DNA of 64,000 nucleotides, from NCBI GenBank assembly GCA_034002745.1, contig JAVEZY010000001.1, positions 62,001 through 126,000 of the forward strand. Reading direction: 5' to 3'. Position numbers and translations under genes: made by a program. This DNA comes from JAITWN01 sp034002745 (GTDB taxonomy: Bacteria > Pseudomonadota > Gammaproteobacteria > SZUA-140). The number at the start of each line of letters is the position of its first letter. The first letter of the stretch is position 1. The notes under the pieces were generated by a model. It was not told the DNA's origin, did not search any database, and saw only the letters and a program-made list of their open reading frames with translations. Shown piece by piece: positions 25,720 to 34,012 of the stretch.

Positions 25720-26933
25720 GCATCGAACGCTGCGATATCGCCATCGTCGGCGCCGGCATGATCGGCGCGACGTTCGCTGCCCTGCTCGCCCGCTCCGGAC
25801 TGGATGTCGTGGTGATCGAGGCGGGACGCATCGACATCGCTCCCTGCGCGAGAGGCGAAGGCCGCGTCTCGGCGCTCAATGCGGCGGCGGAGCGCATTCT
25901 CGGCGCCGCGGGTGTGTGGCAGACCATCCGCAGCGACGGCGCATGTCCCTATCGCGAGATGCATGTCTGGGACGCCGTCGGCGGCGGACAGATCGACTTC
26001 GACTGCGCCGATATCGGCGAACCCCGGCTGGGCTACATCGTGGAAAATCGTTCCGTGGTGGATGCTCTGCTCACCAGCCTGAGGGATGCTGCCCGGGTGC
26101 GCTTTCGCGCCCCGGCGCGGGTGTCGGCGTTGCGCGATGCCGGGGACGCGGTGATCCTGGAGCTGGATGATGGCGGTCAGCTGGCGGCACGGCTGGTGGT
26201 CGGCGCTGATGGCGCGGGCTCGCAGGTGCGTCGATTCGCCGGCCTGGAGGTACGCCAGCATGACTATGGACAGCTCGCCATCGTCGCCGCCGTGAGCACG
26301 GAGCTGCCGCACCGCGATGCGGCATGGCAGCGCTTCCTGCCCACGGGTCCGCTCGCCTTTCTGCCGCTCGCCGATGCCCGCTGCTCGATCGTCTGGTCGA
26401 CGCGGACCGCGCATGCCGAAGCATTGCTCGCCGCAGATGAGCAATCCTTCCGGGAGGAACTGGGCACGGCGTTCGGGCAGAAAATGGGCGCGGTCACGGC
26501 CTGCGGACCGCGTGCCGCCTTTCCGCTGCGTCGCCAGCACGCCGTGCGCTATGTGGCGCCGCGCATCGCGCTGATCGGCGATGCCGCGCACGTAGTGCAT
26601 CCGCTTGCCGGCCAGGGCGCCAATCTCGGTTTCCTCGACGCGGCCGCGCTTGCCGAAGTCGTCCTCCAGGCGGCCGGTGAGGCCCGGGACTTCGGCTCCT
26701 CGCGCGTGCTGCGCCGCTATGAACGCTGGCGCAAGGGCGATAATCTCGCCACCATGTGGGCGATGGAAGGATTCGAGCGTCTGTTCTCCTCACCGATGCC
26801 GGCGCTGCGCCGCGCGCGCAGCATTGGCCTCGATCTCACCAATACGGCATTGCCGGTCAAGAACATCATCGTGCGTCGCGCCATGGGCCTGTGCGGTGAT
26901 CTGCCCGCGCTGGCACGCGGTCCCGCGCTGTAG
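25716..26933 (+). CDS. ubiI: UbiH/UbiF/VisC-family FAD hydroxylase (UbiI-like)
   Basis: A second flavin monooxygenase paralogous to ubiH, 405 residues, likely the ring hydroxylase acting at another ubiquinone carbon (UbiI/VisC position). Motifs: IVGAGMIGATFAALLARSG at the N-terminus, VVGADGAGSQVRRFAG, and ALIGDAAHVVHPLAGQGANL. It is coupled to ubiH by a four-base overlap. The gene order pepP–ubiH–ubiI supports the symbol, but substrate position cannot be proved from sequence. Confidence 0.85.
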   Translation: MSIERCDIAIVGAGMIGATFAALLARSGLDVVVIEAGRIDIAPCARGEGRVSALNAAAERILGAAGVWQTIRSDGACPYREMHVWDAVGGGQIDFDCADIGEPRLGYIVENRSVVDALLTSLRDAARVRFRAPARVSALRDAGDAVILELDDGGQLAARLVVGADGAGSQVRRFAGLEVRQHDYGQLAIVAAVSTELPHRDAAWQRFLPTGPLAFLPLADARCSIVWSTRTAHAEALLAADEQSFREELGTAFGQKMGAVTACGPRAAFPLRRQHAVRYVAPRIALIGDAAHVVHPLAGQGANLGFLDAAALAEVVLQAAGEARDFGSSRVLRRYERWRKGDNLATMWAMEGFERLFSSPMPALRRARSIGLDLTNTALPVKNIIVRRAMGLCGDLPALARGPAL

Positions 26934-26955
26934 TTTTCAGAGAGAGTGCCCATCC

Positions 26956-28155
26956 ATGATGTCCCTGCGTTCTGTCGTCATGCTTGCCATGTTCATCGCA
27001 CTGCTCGTCGAGGCGATGGCGCCGGGGTCGATCTCCGGAACCGTCTCGGGATCCGTCGCCGAATCACTGGTGCCATCCTCCGCCGTGCTCGAGGCGGTGC
27101 TCTGCATCCTCATGTTCGGCGCGGCGGTTCAGCTGCGTCCGCGAGGCCCGTGGCGAACGGTCGTGTTGAGCGGCAATCTGACGTTGCTGACGACAGTGCT
27201 GGCGGTGGCGGTGGTGGCCGCGGGGATGCGCTGGGTTTGCGCACGCCTCGGCGTCGAATTGCCCCTGGCCTACGCCTTCGCATTCGCCGCGCTGATCACG
27301 CCGACCGAGCCGCTGGCAATGCTGCGCGCGGCGACATTGGGGGGGTCGATCTCGGCGGGTCGGCGGGTGATGGCGGAACCCCTGCTTGCGGGCATGATCG
27401 GACTGGTGATCTATGAAGTAGCGCTGGCGCGGGCCGACGGCGTCCGCGGCGCGATTTCGGCGCTGGCGCTGGAGCAGGCGGGTGGCGCCCTGTTGCTCGG
27501 TGTCTGTCTGGGGCTGGCGATGATGTGGCTGCTGCGTCTGCGTGCGCATGCGCTGTTCGCCGCGGTCGCGGTGGTGGGCGTGATTCTCGCCTGCTGGTAT
27601 GCCGGACAGTCGCTGCCATTGAACGGCCCGTTCGCCGCCGCCTGTGCCGGTCTGCTGATCGCGTTCCAGCGCGATGAGATCTTCGGCGACGCCGCGCAGC
27701 GCGAGCGCTTCGAAGCCTGGTCGGCATGGCTCGCGAATCTGCTGGCCGCGCTGCTGCCGATCGCGCTCGGCATCGCTCTGTTGAATATGGAAGAGGTCTC
27801 GAGCCGTCACATTGCAGCGGCTGCTTTCCTGTTGCCACTGCTGGTGCTGGTGCCCCGGGCTCTGGCCGCGGCGGCGGTATGGCTGGTCGGCTTGCGAGTG
27901 CGGATCCCGGATGAGTTGCCGAAGGTCGCGGCCTGGTCGGGACTGCGTGGAGGCTTCGCCGCGGCGCTGGTCTTGATGCTCCCGGAAGGCGCGGATGCGG
28001 CGATGATCGCCGTCACGACGTTCGCCGTGCTGGTGTTTTCGCTGCTGCTGCAGTGGCCCGCATTCGGTCTGTATCTGGTTTCGAAGCGCCCATTGGATCC
28101 GGCGCGCGGCGAGGAGGGGGGCGAGGACGCCAACCGGAAGCAGACGCCGGTGTGA
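26956..28155 (+). CDS. CPA1-type cation/proton antiporter homologue lacking the Asn-Asp motif
   Basis: An integral membrane protein of 399 residues with about eleven to twelve hydrophobic helices, related to NhaP-type sodium/proton exchangers. The family positions are recognisable. ALITPTEPLAML stands where ALI-x-TDPVA is usual, and AEPLLAGMIGLVIYEVAL stands where ESL-x-NDG-x-G-x-V is usual. WSGLRGGFAAALVLMLP is the conserved late helix. The ion-binding Asn-Asp pair is thus replaced by Ala-Gly, and TDP by TEP. It may transport by another mechanism or have lost exchange. The gene follows ubiI by 22 bases and may be in its operon. Confidence 0.7.
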   Translation: MMSLRSVVMLAMFIALLVEAMAPGSISGTVSGSVAESLVPSSAVLEAVLCILMFGAAVQLRPRGPWRTVVLSGNLTLLTTVLAVAVVAAGMRWVCARLGVELPLAYAFAFAALITPTEPLAMLRAATLGGSISAGRRVMAEPLLAGMIGLVIYEVALARADGVRGAISALALEQAGGALLLGVCLGLAMMWLLRLRAHALFAAVAVVGVILACWYAGQSLPLNGPFAAACAGLLIAFQRDEIFGDAAQRERFEAWSAWLANLLAALLPIALGIALLNMEEVSSRHIAAAAFLLPLLVLVPRALAAAAVWLVGLRVRIPDELPKVAAWSGLRGGFAAALVLMLPEGADAAMIAVTTFAVLVFSLLLQWPAFGLYLVSKRPLDPARGEEGGEDANRKQTPV

Positions 28156-28213
28156 TGGTGCGGCTCGCTGAGGATTCTGCCGTCTGACGGCTCGCAGGGT
28201 CTGAAACCCTGGA

Positions 28214-28870
28214 TCACCTCTCGGCGCGCAGTTCTTCCAGCGCTTGTGGCGTCCCCACGTCCCGCCATTCGCCCCGATAATGCTCGCCGCTCACCTGTGC
28301 CCGGGCCACTGCTGAACGCAGCAATGGCGCGAGCGGAAAGGCGCCGGGAGCACAGCCGGCAAACAGCTCCGGACGCACGACGGCGATGCCGGTATAGGTA
28401 AGCCGGTCATCGTCCTCGTTGCTCACCAATCCATCCCGCAGCGCGAAATCTCCGGCGGGGTTGTGGGCGGGATTCTGCGCCAGCACCAGATGCGCGAGTC
28501 CGCGCGGATTGCGGGGCAGTGAACCGAACGGGTAGTCGGTCCAGATATCGGCGTTGACGATGAGAAAAGGCGCCGGACCGAGCAGCGCCAGCGCATTGAA
28601 GATGCCGCCCCCGGTTTCGAGCCCGCGCTCGCCTTCCCTCGACCATGTGATTTCCACGCCATGACGCGAACCGTCGCCCAGGCGCTCTTCGATCCGCGAA
28701 CCGAGCCAGGCATGGTTGATGATCAGGCGGGTATATCCTTCCTGCCGCAGACGGATGACGTGGTGTTCGATGAGCGCGTGCCCGGCGACTTCGAGCAGCG
28801 GCTTGGGCAGCGTATCGGTGAGGGGGCGCAGCCTTTCGCCGCGTCCGGCGGCAAGGATCATCGCCTTCAT
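28214..28870 (-). CDS. murU: N-acetylmuramate alpha-1-phosphate uridylyltransferase MurU
   Basis: Nucleotidyltransferase of the peptidoglycan recycling shortcut that makes UDP-MurNAc. The 218 residues begin with the sugar-nucleotide signature MKAMILAAGRGERLRPLTD and hold LPKPLLEVAGHALIEHH. The catalytic-site segments LETGGGIFNAL and FLIVNADIWTD follow. amgK, its usual partner kinase gene, is not adjacent in the window. It lies 18 bases downstream of gpsA on the same strand. Other small NDP-sugar pyrophosphorylases are possible, but the motif wording is MurU-like. Confidence 0.85.
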   Translation of the reverse strand: MKAMILAAGRGERLRPLTDTLPKPLLEVAGHALIEHHVIRLRQEGYTRLIINHAWLGSRIEERLGDGSRHGVEITWSREGERGLETGGGIFNALALLGPAPFLIVNADIWTDYPFGSLPRNPRGLAHLVLAQNPAHNPAGDFALRDGLVSNEDDDRLTYTGIAVVRPELFAGCAPGAFPLAPLLRSAVARAQVSGEHYRGEWRDVGTPQALEELRAER

Positions 28871-28888
28871 CGCGATTGGTATCCGGTG

Positions 28889-29920
28889 TCAGCAGGCATC
28901 TTCCTGCCGCTGTTCGCGCGACAGCAGCGCCTTCACCGCCTCGAGCGGAGGCTTGCCGCCATGGACGACCGCGTTCACCTCGCGCGAGATGGGCATGTCG
29001 ACACCCAGGGTTTCGGCGAGGGTGGTGACTTCGCGCGCGGTCTGTACGCCCTCGACCACCTGCCCGATCGACGCCAGCGCCGCGTCCACGGTGCTCCCGC
29101 TGCCGAGTGCCAGGCCGAACCTGCGGTTGCGGGACTGATCGTCGGTACAGGTCAGCACCAGGTCTCCGAGACCCGCCAGGCCGGAAAAGGTTTCGCGTCG
29201 GCCACCGAGCGCAACGCCCAGGCGGATGATTTCAGCGAGGCCGCGCGTTACCAGGGCGGCACGGGTGTTGGCGCCGAATCCCAGCCCGTCCGCGATGCCG
29301 GCGGCGATGGCCAGCACGTTCTTCACCGCGCCGCCGACGCTGACGCCGACGATATCCTCGCTGGTATAGACCCGAAAGCGATCATTGCCGAGACGCGTGG
29401 CCAGCGAGGCGGCGAACGGCGCATCGTCGGCCGCCACCGTCACCGCAGTCGGCAGGCCGCGGGCTACTTCCATGGCGAAGGTGGGGCCGGAGATGACCGC
29501 ATGCGCCGAGGCGGCTGGAAGTTCCTCTCTCGCTACCTGGTGAAGGAGTCGTCCGCTGCCGGGGTCGAACCCCTTGGTCGCCCAGGCGAGCCTGACCCGT
29601 CCCGGTGCGTGGGCGGCGACGGTGCGCAGGGTTTCGCGAAAGCCCACGCTCGGCACCGCGATCAACAGATCGCGAGTGGCCGCGAGGGCGCGATCCAGTC
29701 GTTCTTCGGGTTCGAGCGCCGGCGGCAGTTCTATGCCAGGCAGGAAGGCGGCGTTGGCGCGCGTGGCAGCCATGTCCCGCAGATGCGCGGGATCACGCGA
29801 CCAGAGCAGGGTGCGTATCCCGTTGCCGGCCAGCAGGACCGCGAGGGCGGTCCCCCAGGAGCCGGCGCCGACAACGAGTACCGGAGTGTCTCGTTTGGAA
29901 GCCATCGATTCCAGTGCCAT
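28889..29920 (-). CDS. gpsA: Glycerol-3-phosphate dehydrogenase [NAD(P)+] GpsA
   Basis: Reduces dihydroxyacetone phosphate to sn-glycerol 3-phosphate for phospholipid synthesis, 343 residues. It has the Rossmann motif LVVGAGSWGTALAVLLA, ATKGFDPGSGRLL, the catalytic lysine in VGGAVKNVLAIAAGI, and RNRRFGLALGSG. Two ATG codons (29920 and 29905) are possible, both with modest ribosome sites. It lies just downstream of secB, as in E. coli. Confidence 0.94.
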   Translation of the reverse strand: MALESMASKRDTPVLVVGAGSWGTALAVLLAGNGIRTLLWSRDPAHLRDMAATRANAAFLPGIELPPALEPEERLDRALAATRDLLIAVPSVGFRETLRTVAAHAPGRVRLAWATKGFDPGSGRLLHQVAREELPAASAHAVISGPTFAMEVARGLPTAVTVAADDAPFAASLATRLGNDRFRVYTSEDIVGVSVGGAVKNVLAIAAGIADGLGFGANTRAALVTRGLAEIIRLGVALGGRRETFSGLAGLGDLVLTCTDDQSRNRRFGLALGSGSTVDAALASIGQVVEGVQTAREVTTLAETLGVDMPISREVNAVVHGGKPPLEAVKALLSREQRQEDAC

Positions 29921-29950
29921 GCCGGGTTCCGAGCCGGCGATGTCCGCAAA

Positions 29951-30448
29951 TCAGGCGTCGGCGGACTGCCGCTGTTCCGCCTTCTGACTCTGCTGGTGCT
30001 GGAGATACAGCGCGTCGAAATTGACCGGAGCGAGCATCAGGGGCGGGAAACCGCCCTTGGCCACCAGGCTGGCGACCGTTTCGCGCAGGAACGGATACAG
30101 AACGCCCGGGCAATAGATGCCGAGCAGCTGGCGCAGTTCCTCGCCTTCGAAGCCCGAGGTCTGGAATTCGCCTGCCTGCTGCACTTCCACCAGATAAGCG
30201 ACGCGCTCGCCGAGCTTTGCCGTGATGGTGATGGTGACCGTCACCTCGTAGAACTCGCCCCCCATCGCGCGCGCCTGATTCTGCAGGCTCATGTTCACGT
30301 CGGGGGTCCACTTCTCCTCGTTGAAGATCTGCGGCGCGTTCGGGCTTTCAAACGAGATATCGCGGGTGTAGAGGCGGCGGATGGCGAAGGACTTCTGATT
30401 GCCGGCCGCCTGGCCGTTGTCGGTGCTGGTATTTTCTTCTGCGGCCAT
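29951..30448 (-). CDS. secB: Protein-export chaperone SecB
   Basis: A tetrameric chaperone that keeps preproteins unfolded and hands them to SecA. The 165 residues hold the family core (FAIRRLYTRDISFESPNAP, VTVTITITAKLGERVAYLVE, IYCPGVLYPFLRETVASLV, GGFPPLMLAPVNFDALY). The C-terminus is a Gln-rich tail rather than a clear SecA-binding zinc motif. The ATG at 30448 follows AGGAAG. It is between a rhodanese gene and gpsA; grxC, present at this place in E. coli, is absent. Confidence 0.95.
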   Translation of the reverse strand: MAAEENTSTDNGQAAGNQKSFAIRRLYTRDISFESPNAPQIFNEEKWTPDVNMSLQNQARAMGGEFYEVTVTITITAKLGERVAYLVEVQQAGEFQTSGFEGEELRQLLGIYCPGVLYPFLRETVASLVAKGGFPPLMLAPVNFDALYLQHQQSQKAEQRQSADA

Positions 30449-30530
30449 GCCGATCTTCCTCTTGGTGAAAGGGCGGGGCGACACGCCGCCCACGACAACA
30501 CGTTACGATAGCACGGAGTACCCCTGCGCA

Positions 30531-30971
30531 CTATGTACCTTTGGTTGCTCCGCGTTCCAGCGGCAGTCCGGCGCTCCGCCAGGCCATGAGGCCGCCGCTC
30601 AGCTTGTGGACCGACTCGAACCCGGCGCTGCGCAGGCGGGCGCAGGCATGCGCCGCCTGTCGTCCGCTTTCGCAGCACACCAGAAGCTTGCGTTCGCGGT
30701 GGCGCTGCAGTTCATCCATGCGGCCATCCAGCAGCGCAAACGGGATGTTGATGGATCCGACGACATGACCCTTGGCGAATTCCTCGTCGCTGCGTATGTC
30801 GAGGGCCAGCGCGTTTTCATGGTTGATCAGTTCCACCGCCTGGGACGGACCAACTTCCCTGAAACCGAGCAACCGGCCCTTGCCGAGATTCACGAACAGC
30901 AGGCCAACGATTACAATGAGCGCCAGGAACAGATACCAGTTGTCGAGGATGAAGGTTCCGAAGTTTTCCAT
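30531..30971 (-). CDS. Membrane-anchored rhodanese-like protein (YibN-like)
   Basis: A 146-residue protein with one N-terminal transmembrane helix (residues about 12–28) and a single rhodanese domain. The domain includes ALDIRSDEEFAKGHVVGSIN and the active-site loop LVCCESGRQAAHA with two adjacent cysteines. It matches E. coli YibN in architecture and place (before secB, divergent from gpmI). Sulfur transfer or a role in membrane biogenesis has been suggested for YibN, but the function is not settled. Confidence 0.88.
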   Translation of the reverse strand: MENFGTFILDNWYLFLALIVIVGLLFVNLGKGRLLGFREVGPSQAVELINHENALALDIRSDEEFAKGHVVGSINIPFALLDGRMDELQRHRERKLLVCCESGRQAAHACARLRSAGFESVHKLSGGLMAWRSAGLPLERGATKGT

Positions 30972-31042
30972 GGTGTGGTTTCTGCGCTGCGCCGGATGGC
31001 GGTGAAAAACGCATAAGCTTATTCGATATCCCGGCTTCGTAC

Positions 31043-31067
31043 CACCGGCCCGCGCAGACGGCCGGTG
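31043..31067. other. Inverted repeat between the rhodanese gene and gpmI
   Basis: CACCGGCC and GGCCGGTG form a perfect eight-base stem with a nine-base loop between divergent genes. There is no T-run, so it is a possible operator or leader hairpin rather than a terminator. Confidence 0.3.
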
Positions 31068-31098
31068 TACAAGGCCTTAAACTTCGTCTAGATTCAAT

Positions 31099-32655
31099 AT
31101 GGTGGACAACAATAATCGACCGCGACCGCTGGCCCTGATCATCCTGGATGGCTGGGGATACAGCGAAGATCCGAGCGCCAATGCCATTCTCGCCGCGCGC
31201 AAGCCGAATTGGGATCGCATCTGGAAGGATTATCCCCGCACCCTCATTCAGGGTTCCGGCAACTATGTCGGATTGCCCGCGGACCAGATGGGCAACTCGG
31301 AAGTCGGGCACCTCAACATGGGTGCCGGCAGGGTGGTCTATCAGGAGATCACCCGTATCGACCGGGCGATAGAGCGCGGTGATTTCGATGCGAATCCGGT
31401 ACTGAACGAGGCGCTGGAGCGGGTCGCCGCATCCGGTCGCTCGGTGCACGTGCTCGGGCTGCTGTCGGAGGGGGGGGTTCACAGCCACCAGGAGCATATT
31501 CACGCCATGCTCCGCCTCGCCGCGCGGCGGGTAGATCCGCGGCGCGTTCATCTGCATGCCTTTCTCGATGGTCGTGATACGCCCCCTCGCAGCGCGAGCG
31601 CGAACATCGTCGCCGCCACGAAGCTCGCAAACGAACTGGGGGGCGGTCACCTGGCCTCCCTGGTCGGACGCTATTTCGCCATGGATCGCGACAACCGCTG
31701 GGAAAGGACTCGTCTTGCCTACGAACTGCTGGCCGAGGGTCGGGCGGAGCACGTCGCCTCCGATCCATTGCAGGCGCTCGAGCAGGCGTATGCGCGGGGC
31801 GAAAGCGACGAGTTCGTCAGGCCGATCGCCATCGCCCGCGACGGGGTGCCGGTGCGCATCGGCGAAGGCGATCTGGTGGTGTTCATGAACTTCCGCGCCG
31901 ACCGGGCCCGCCAGATCACGCGCGCCTTCGTCGATGAGTCCTTCGCAGGCTTCGAGCGTACGGCGCCGCGACTGCAGGGATTCGTCACCCTTACCGAGTA
32001 CAGCAAGGAATTCTCCGGTCCGGTCGCGTTTCCTCAGGGGCGCATAGATAAAGTGCTGGGCGAGTGGCTGGAGGAGCTCGGCATGACCCAGCTGCGCATT
32101 GCCGAGACCGAGAAGTACGCCCATGTCACCTTCTTCTTCGACGGCGGAGCGGATCGGGTATTCGAAGGCGAGGAGCGCATCCTGGTGCCATCGCCCCGGG
32201 TGGCGACCTACGATCTGCAGCCCGAGATGAATGCACCCGAGGTTACCGATCGCCTCGTCGAGGCGATCGCCGCCGAGCGCTTCGATGTGATCGTGTGCAA
32301 CTTCGCCAATGCCGACATGGTCGGGCATACCGGAAATTTCGAGGCGGCGGTGCGGGCGATCGAGACGCTGGACGCCTGTGTCGGGCGTATCTACGAGGCG
32401 CTGCGCAAGGTCGGCGGCGAGATGATCGTCACCGCCGACCATGGCAATGCCGAGCGCATGGCGGACGAAGCCACCGGGCAGAGCCATACCGCCCATACCT
32501 CCAACCCGGTTCCGTTCGTATATGTTGGCCGTCCGGCACGCATCCTGCGTCAGGGAGCGCTGTCGGATATCGCTCCTACGATGCTGTATCTCATGGGTGT
32601 CGATAAGCCGGCGGAAATGGACGGCCAGCCGCTGGTGGAGCTCGTCGACGATTGA
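31099..32655 (+). CDS. gpmI: 2,3-bisphosphoglycerate-independent phosphoglycerate mutase
   Basis: Interconverts 3- and 2-phosphoglycerate in glycolysis/gluconeogenesis with manganese, 518 residues. Motifs: LIILDGWGY (metal), the phosphoserine in NSEVGHLNMGAG, FLDGRDTPP, NFRADRARQI, NFANADMVGHTG and TADHGNAERM. All metal and catalytic positions appear present. It starts the rightward gpmI–envC–ctpA–yibQ group, divergent from the rhodanese–secB–gpsA group. Confidence 0.95.
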   Translation: MVDNNNRPRPLALIILDGWGYSEDPSANAILAARKPNWDRIWKDYPRTLIQGSGNYVGLPADQMGNSEVGHLNMGAGRVVYQEITRIDRAIERGDFDANPVLNEALERVAASGRSVHVLGLLSEGGVHSHQEHIHAMLRLAARRVDPRRVHLHAFLDGRDTPPRSASANIVAATKLANELGGGHLASLVGRYFAMDRDNRWERTRLAYELLAEGRAEHVASDPLQALEQAYARGESDEFVRPIAIARDGVPVRIGEGDLVVFMNFRADRARQITRAFVDESFAGFERTAPRLQGFVTLTEYSKEFSGPVAFPQGRIDKVLGEWLEELGMTQLRIAETEKYAHVTFFFDGGADRVFEGEERILVPSPRVATYDLQPEMNAPEVTDRLVEAIAAERFDVIVCNFANADMVGHTGNFEAAVRAIETLDACVGRIYEALRKVGGEMIVTADHGNAERMADEATGQSHTAHTSNPVPFVYVGRPARILRQGALSDIAPTMLYLMGVDKPAEMDGQPLVELVDD

Positions 32656-32686
32656 AAAGCGGGCGACCGCGCGTCAGTGGAAGAGC

Positions 32687-33919
32687 ATGAGCTCACGTCG
32701 TCCATTTCCGTTGCCGCCGCTCCCGCGCTCAGGGAGCAGATGTCTGTGCCACCTGCTCCTCGGTGTCCTGTTCGGATCGTCATTGGCGTGGCTGCCAGCG
32801 CAGGCCGCCGACGAGGCGCGGGAACGTCAGCGTCTCGAGGATCTGCGCCGCGAGATCGGGAAGCTGAGCGATACGCTGTCGGGCGATCGTGATCGGCAGG
32901 CGAAGTTGCGCGAAGAGCTGCGCAAGAGCGAGACGGAGATCGGCAGACTCAGCCGGACGGTGCGCGAACTGGAGGAGCGGCGGCGCGTCGGGGCGGCGGA
33001 GCTGGCGCGACTCGAGGAAGAGCGCAAGCGCGCCGACGCCGAGCTTGCCGGCCAGCGCCAGGCGCTCGAGCGGCAGCTCGTGGCCGCTTACGCCATGGGG
33101 CACGAGAGTCACCTGAAGATCATCTTCAATCAGCAGGATCCCTCCCGCCTGGGGCGGACACTCCAGTATTACGAGTATTTCAACCAGGCCCGCATCGAGC
33201 GCATGGAGTCCTTCCGTGTCGCGGCGGAGGGCATCGCCGCCTTGCGCGCGGGAATCCTCGAGGAGCAGGAGAAGCTCGAAGCGCTGCGCGCGGAGCGCGC
33301 GCAGCAGCTGGCCGCCCTGGGCGAGCAGCGCGAGACGAGACAGCGGACGCTCGCCCGGCTGGAGCACGATATCACCTCGCGCGAGCGGCGACTCGAGGCA
33401 CTGCGCGAGGATGAGCGTTCGCTTACCGCGCTGGTCGATCGCTTGCGGGAGACGATCCGCGACCTGCCGCCCGGTTTCGATCTTCCCGGAAATGCCTCGT
33501 TCGCCAGTCTCAAAGGCAAGCTGCCGTGGCCGGTGCAGGGAAAGATCGCGGCGCGCTTCGGTACCAGCCGTGAAGTGGAGCGCATGAACTGGCGCGGCAC
33601 GCTCATCGATGCCGAGGAGGGCGCCGAGGTGCGTTCGATCCACAGCGGGCGCGTGGTGTTCGCAGACTGGATGCGTGGCTTCGGCCTGCTCGTCATCGTT
33701 GATCACGGGGGCGGCTACATGAGCCTTTACGGCCACAACCAGAGCCTGTACAAGGCCGTGGGTGACAGGGTGCGCGCCGGCGAAGTGATCGCCACGGTCG
33801 GCAGCAGCGGTGGCCAGGCCAGGTCCGGCCTTTATTTCGAAATCCGCCACAAGGGCGTCCCCGACAATCCGGCGGTCTGGTGCCGCGCCGCGCCAAACTC
33901 CGGATCCTCCAAAGGTTGA
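32687..33919 (+). CDS. envC: Murein hydrolase activator EnvC
   Basis: A periplasmic protein that activates septal amidases during cell separation, 410 residues. It has a signal peptide (about residues 1–40, ending PAQAADEAR), a long coiled coil (about 45–260), and a C-terminal LytM/M23 domain (LPWPVQGKIAARFGTS to the end). The first zinc-binding histidine position is replaced (MNWRGTLIDA), as in EnvC, so it should be an activator and not a hydrolase, although one histidine (SLYGHN) remains. It lies 31 bases after gpmI. Confidence 0.9.
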   Translation: MSSRRPFPLPPLPRSGSRCLCHLLLGVLFGSSLAWLPAQAADEARERQRLEDLRREIGKLSDTLSGDRDRQAKLREELRKSETEIGRLSRTVRELEERRRVGAAELARLEEERKRADAELAGQRQALERQLVAAYAMGHESHLKIIFNQQDPSRLGRTLQYYEYFNQARIERMESFRVAAEGIAALRAGILEEQEKLEALRAERAQQLAALGEQRETRQRTLARLEHDITSRERRLEALREDERSLTALVDRLRETIRDLPPGFDLPGNASFASLKGKLPWPVQGKIAARFGTSREVERMNWRGTLIDAEEGAEVRSIHSGRVVFADWMRGFGLLVIVDHGGGYMSLYGHNQSLYKAVGDRVRAGEVIATVGSSGGQARSGLYFEIRHKGVPDNPAVWCRAAPNSGSSKG

Positions 33920-34012
33920 AGGGGTTTCTGATAAACTGACGCAAATCCCGGTCCGGAACTTCCATCCTGATCCAATTGCGGGCGTGGCCGATACACGCCC
34001 AGAGGCATAGAA

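Noticed and set aside
24496..26933. ubiH and ubiI as a recent tandem duplication
   Set aside because: The two share only family motifs and differ widely elsewhere. They are the ancient paralogue pair found together in many gammaproteobacteria.
28196..28210. Small hairpin AGGGT/ACCCT between the antiporter homologue and murU as a terminator
   Set aside because: The stem is only five bases with no T-run, which is not enough to call.
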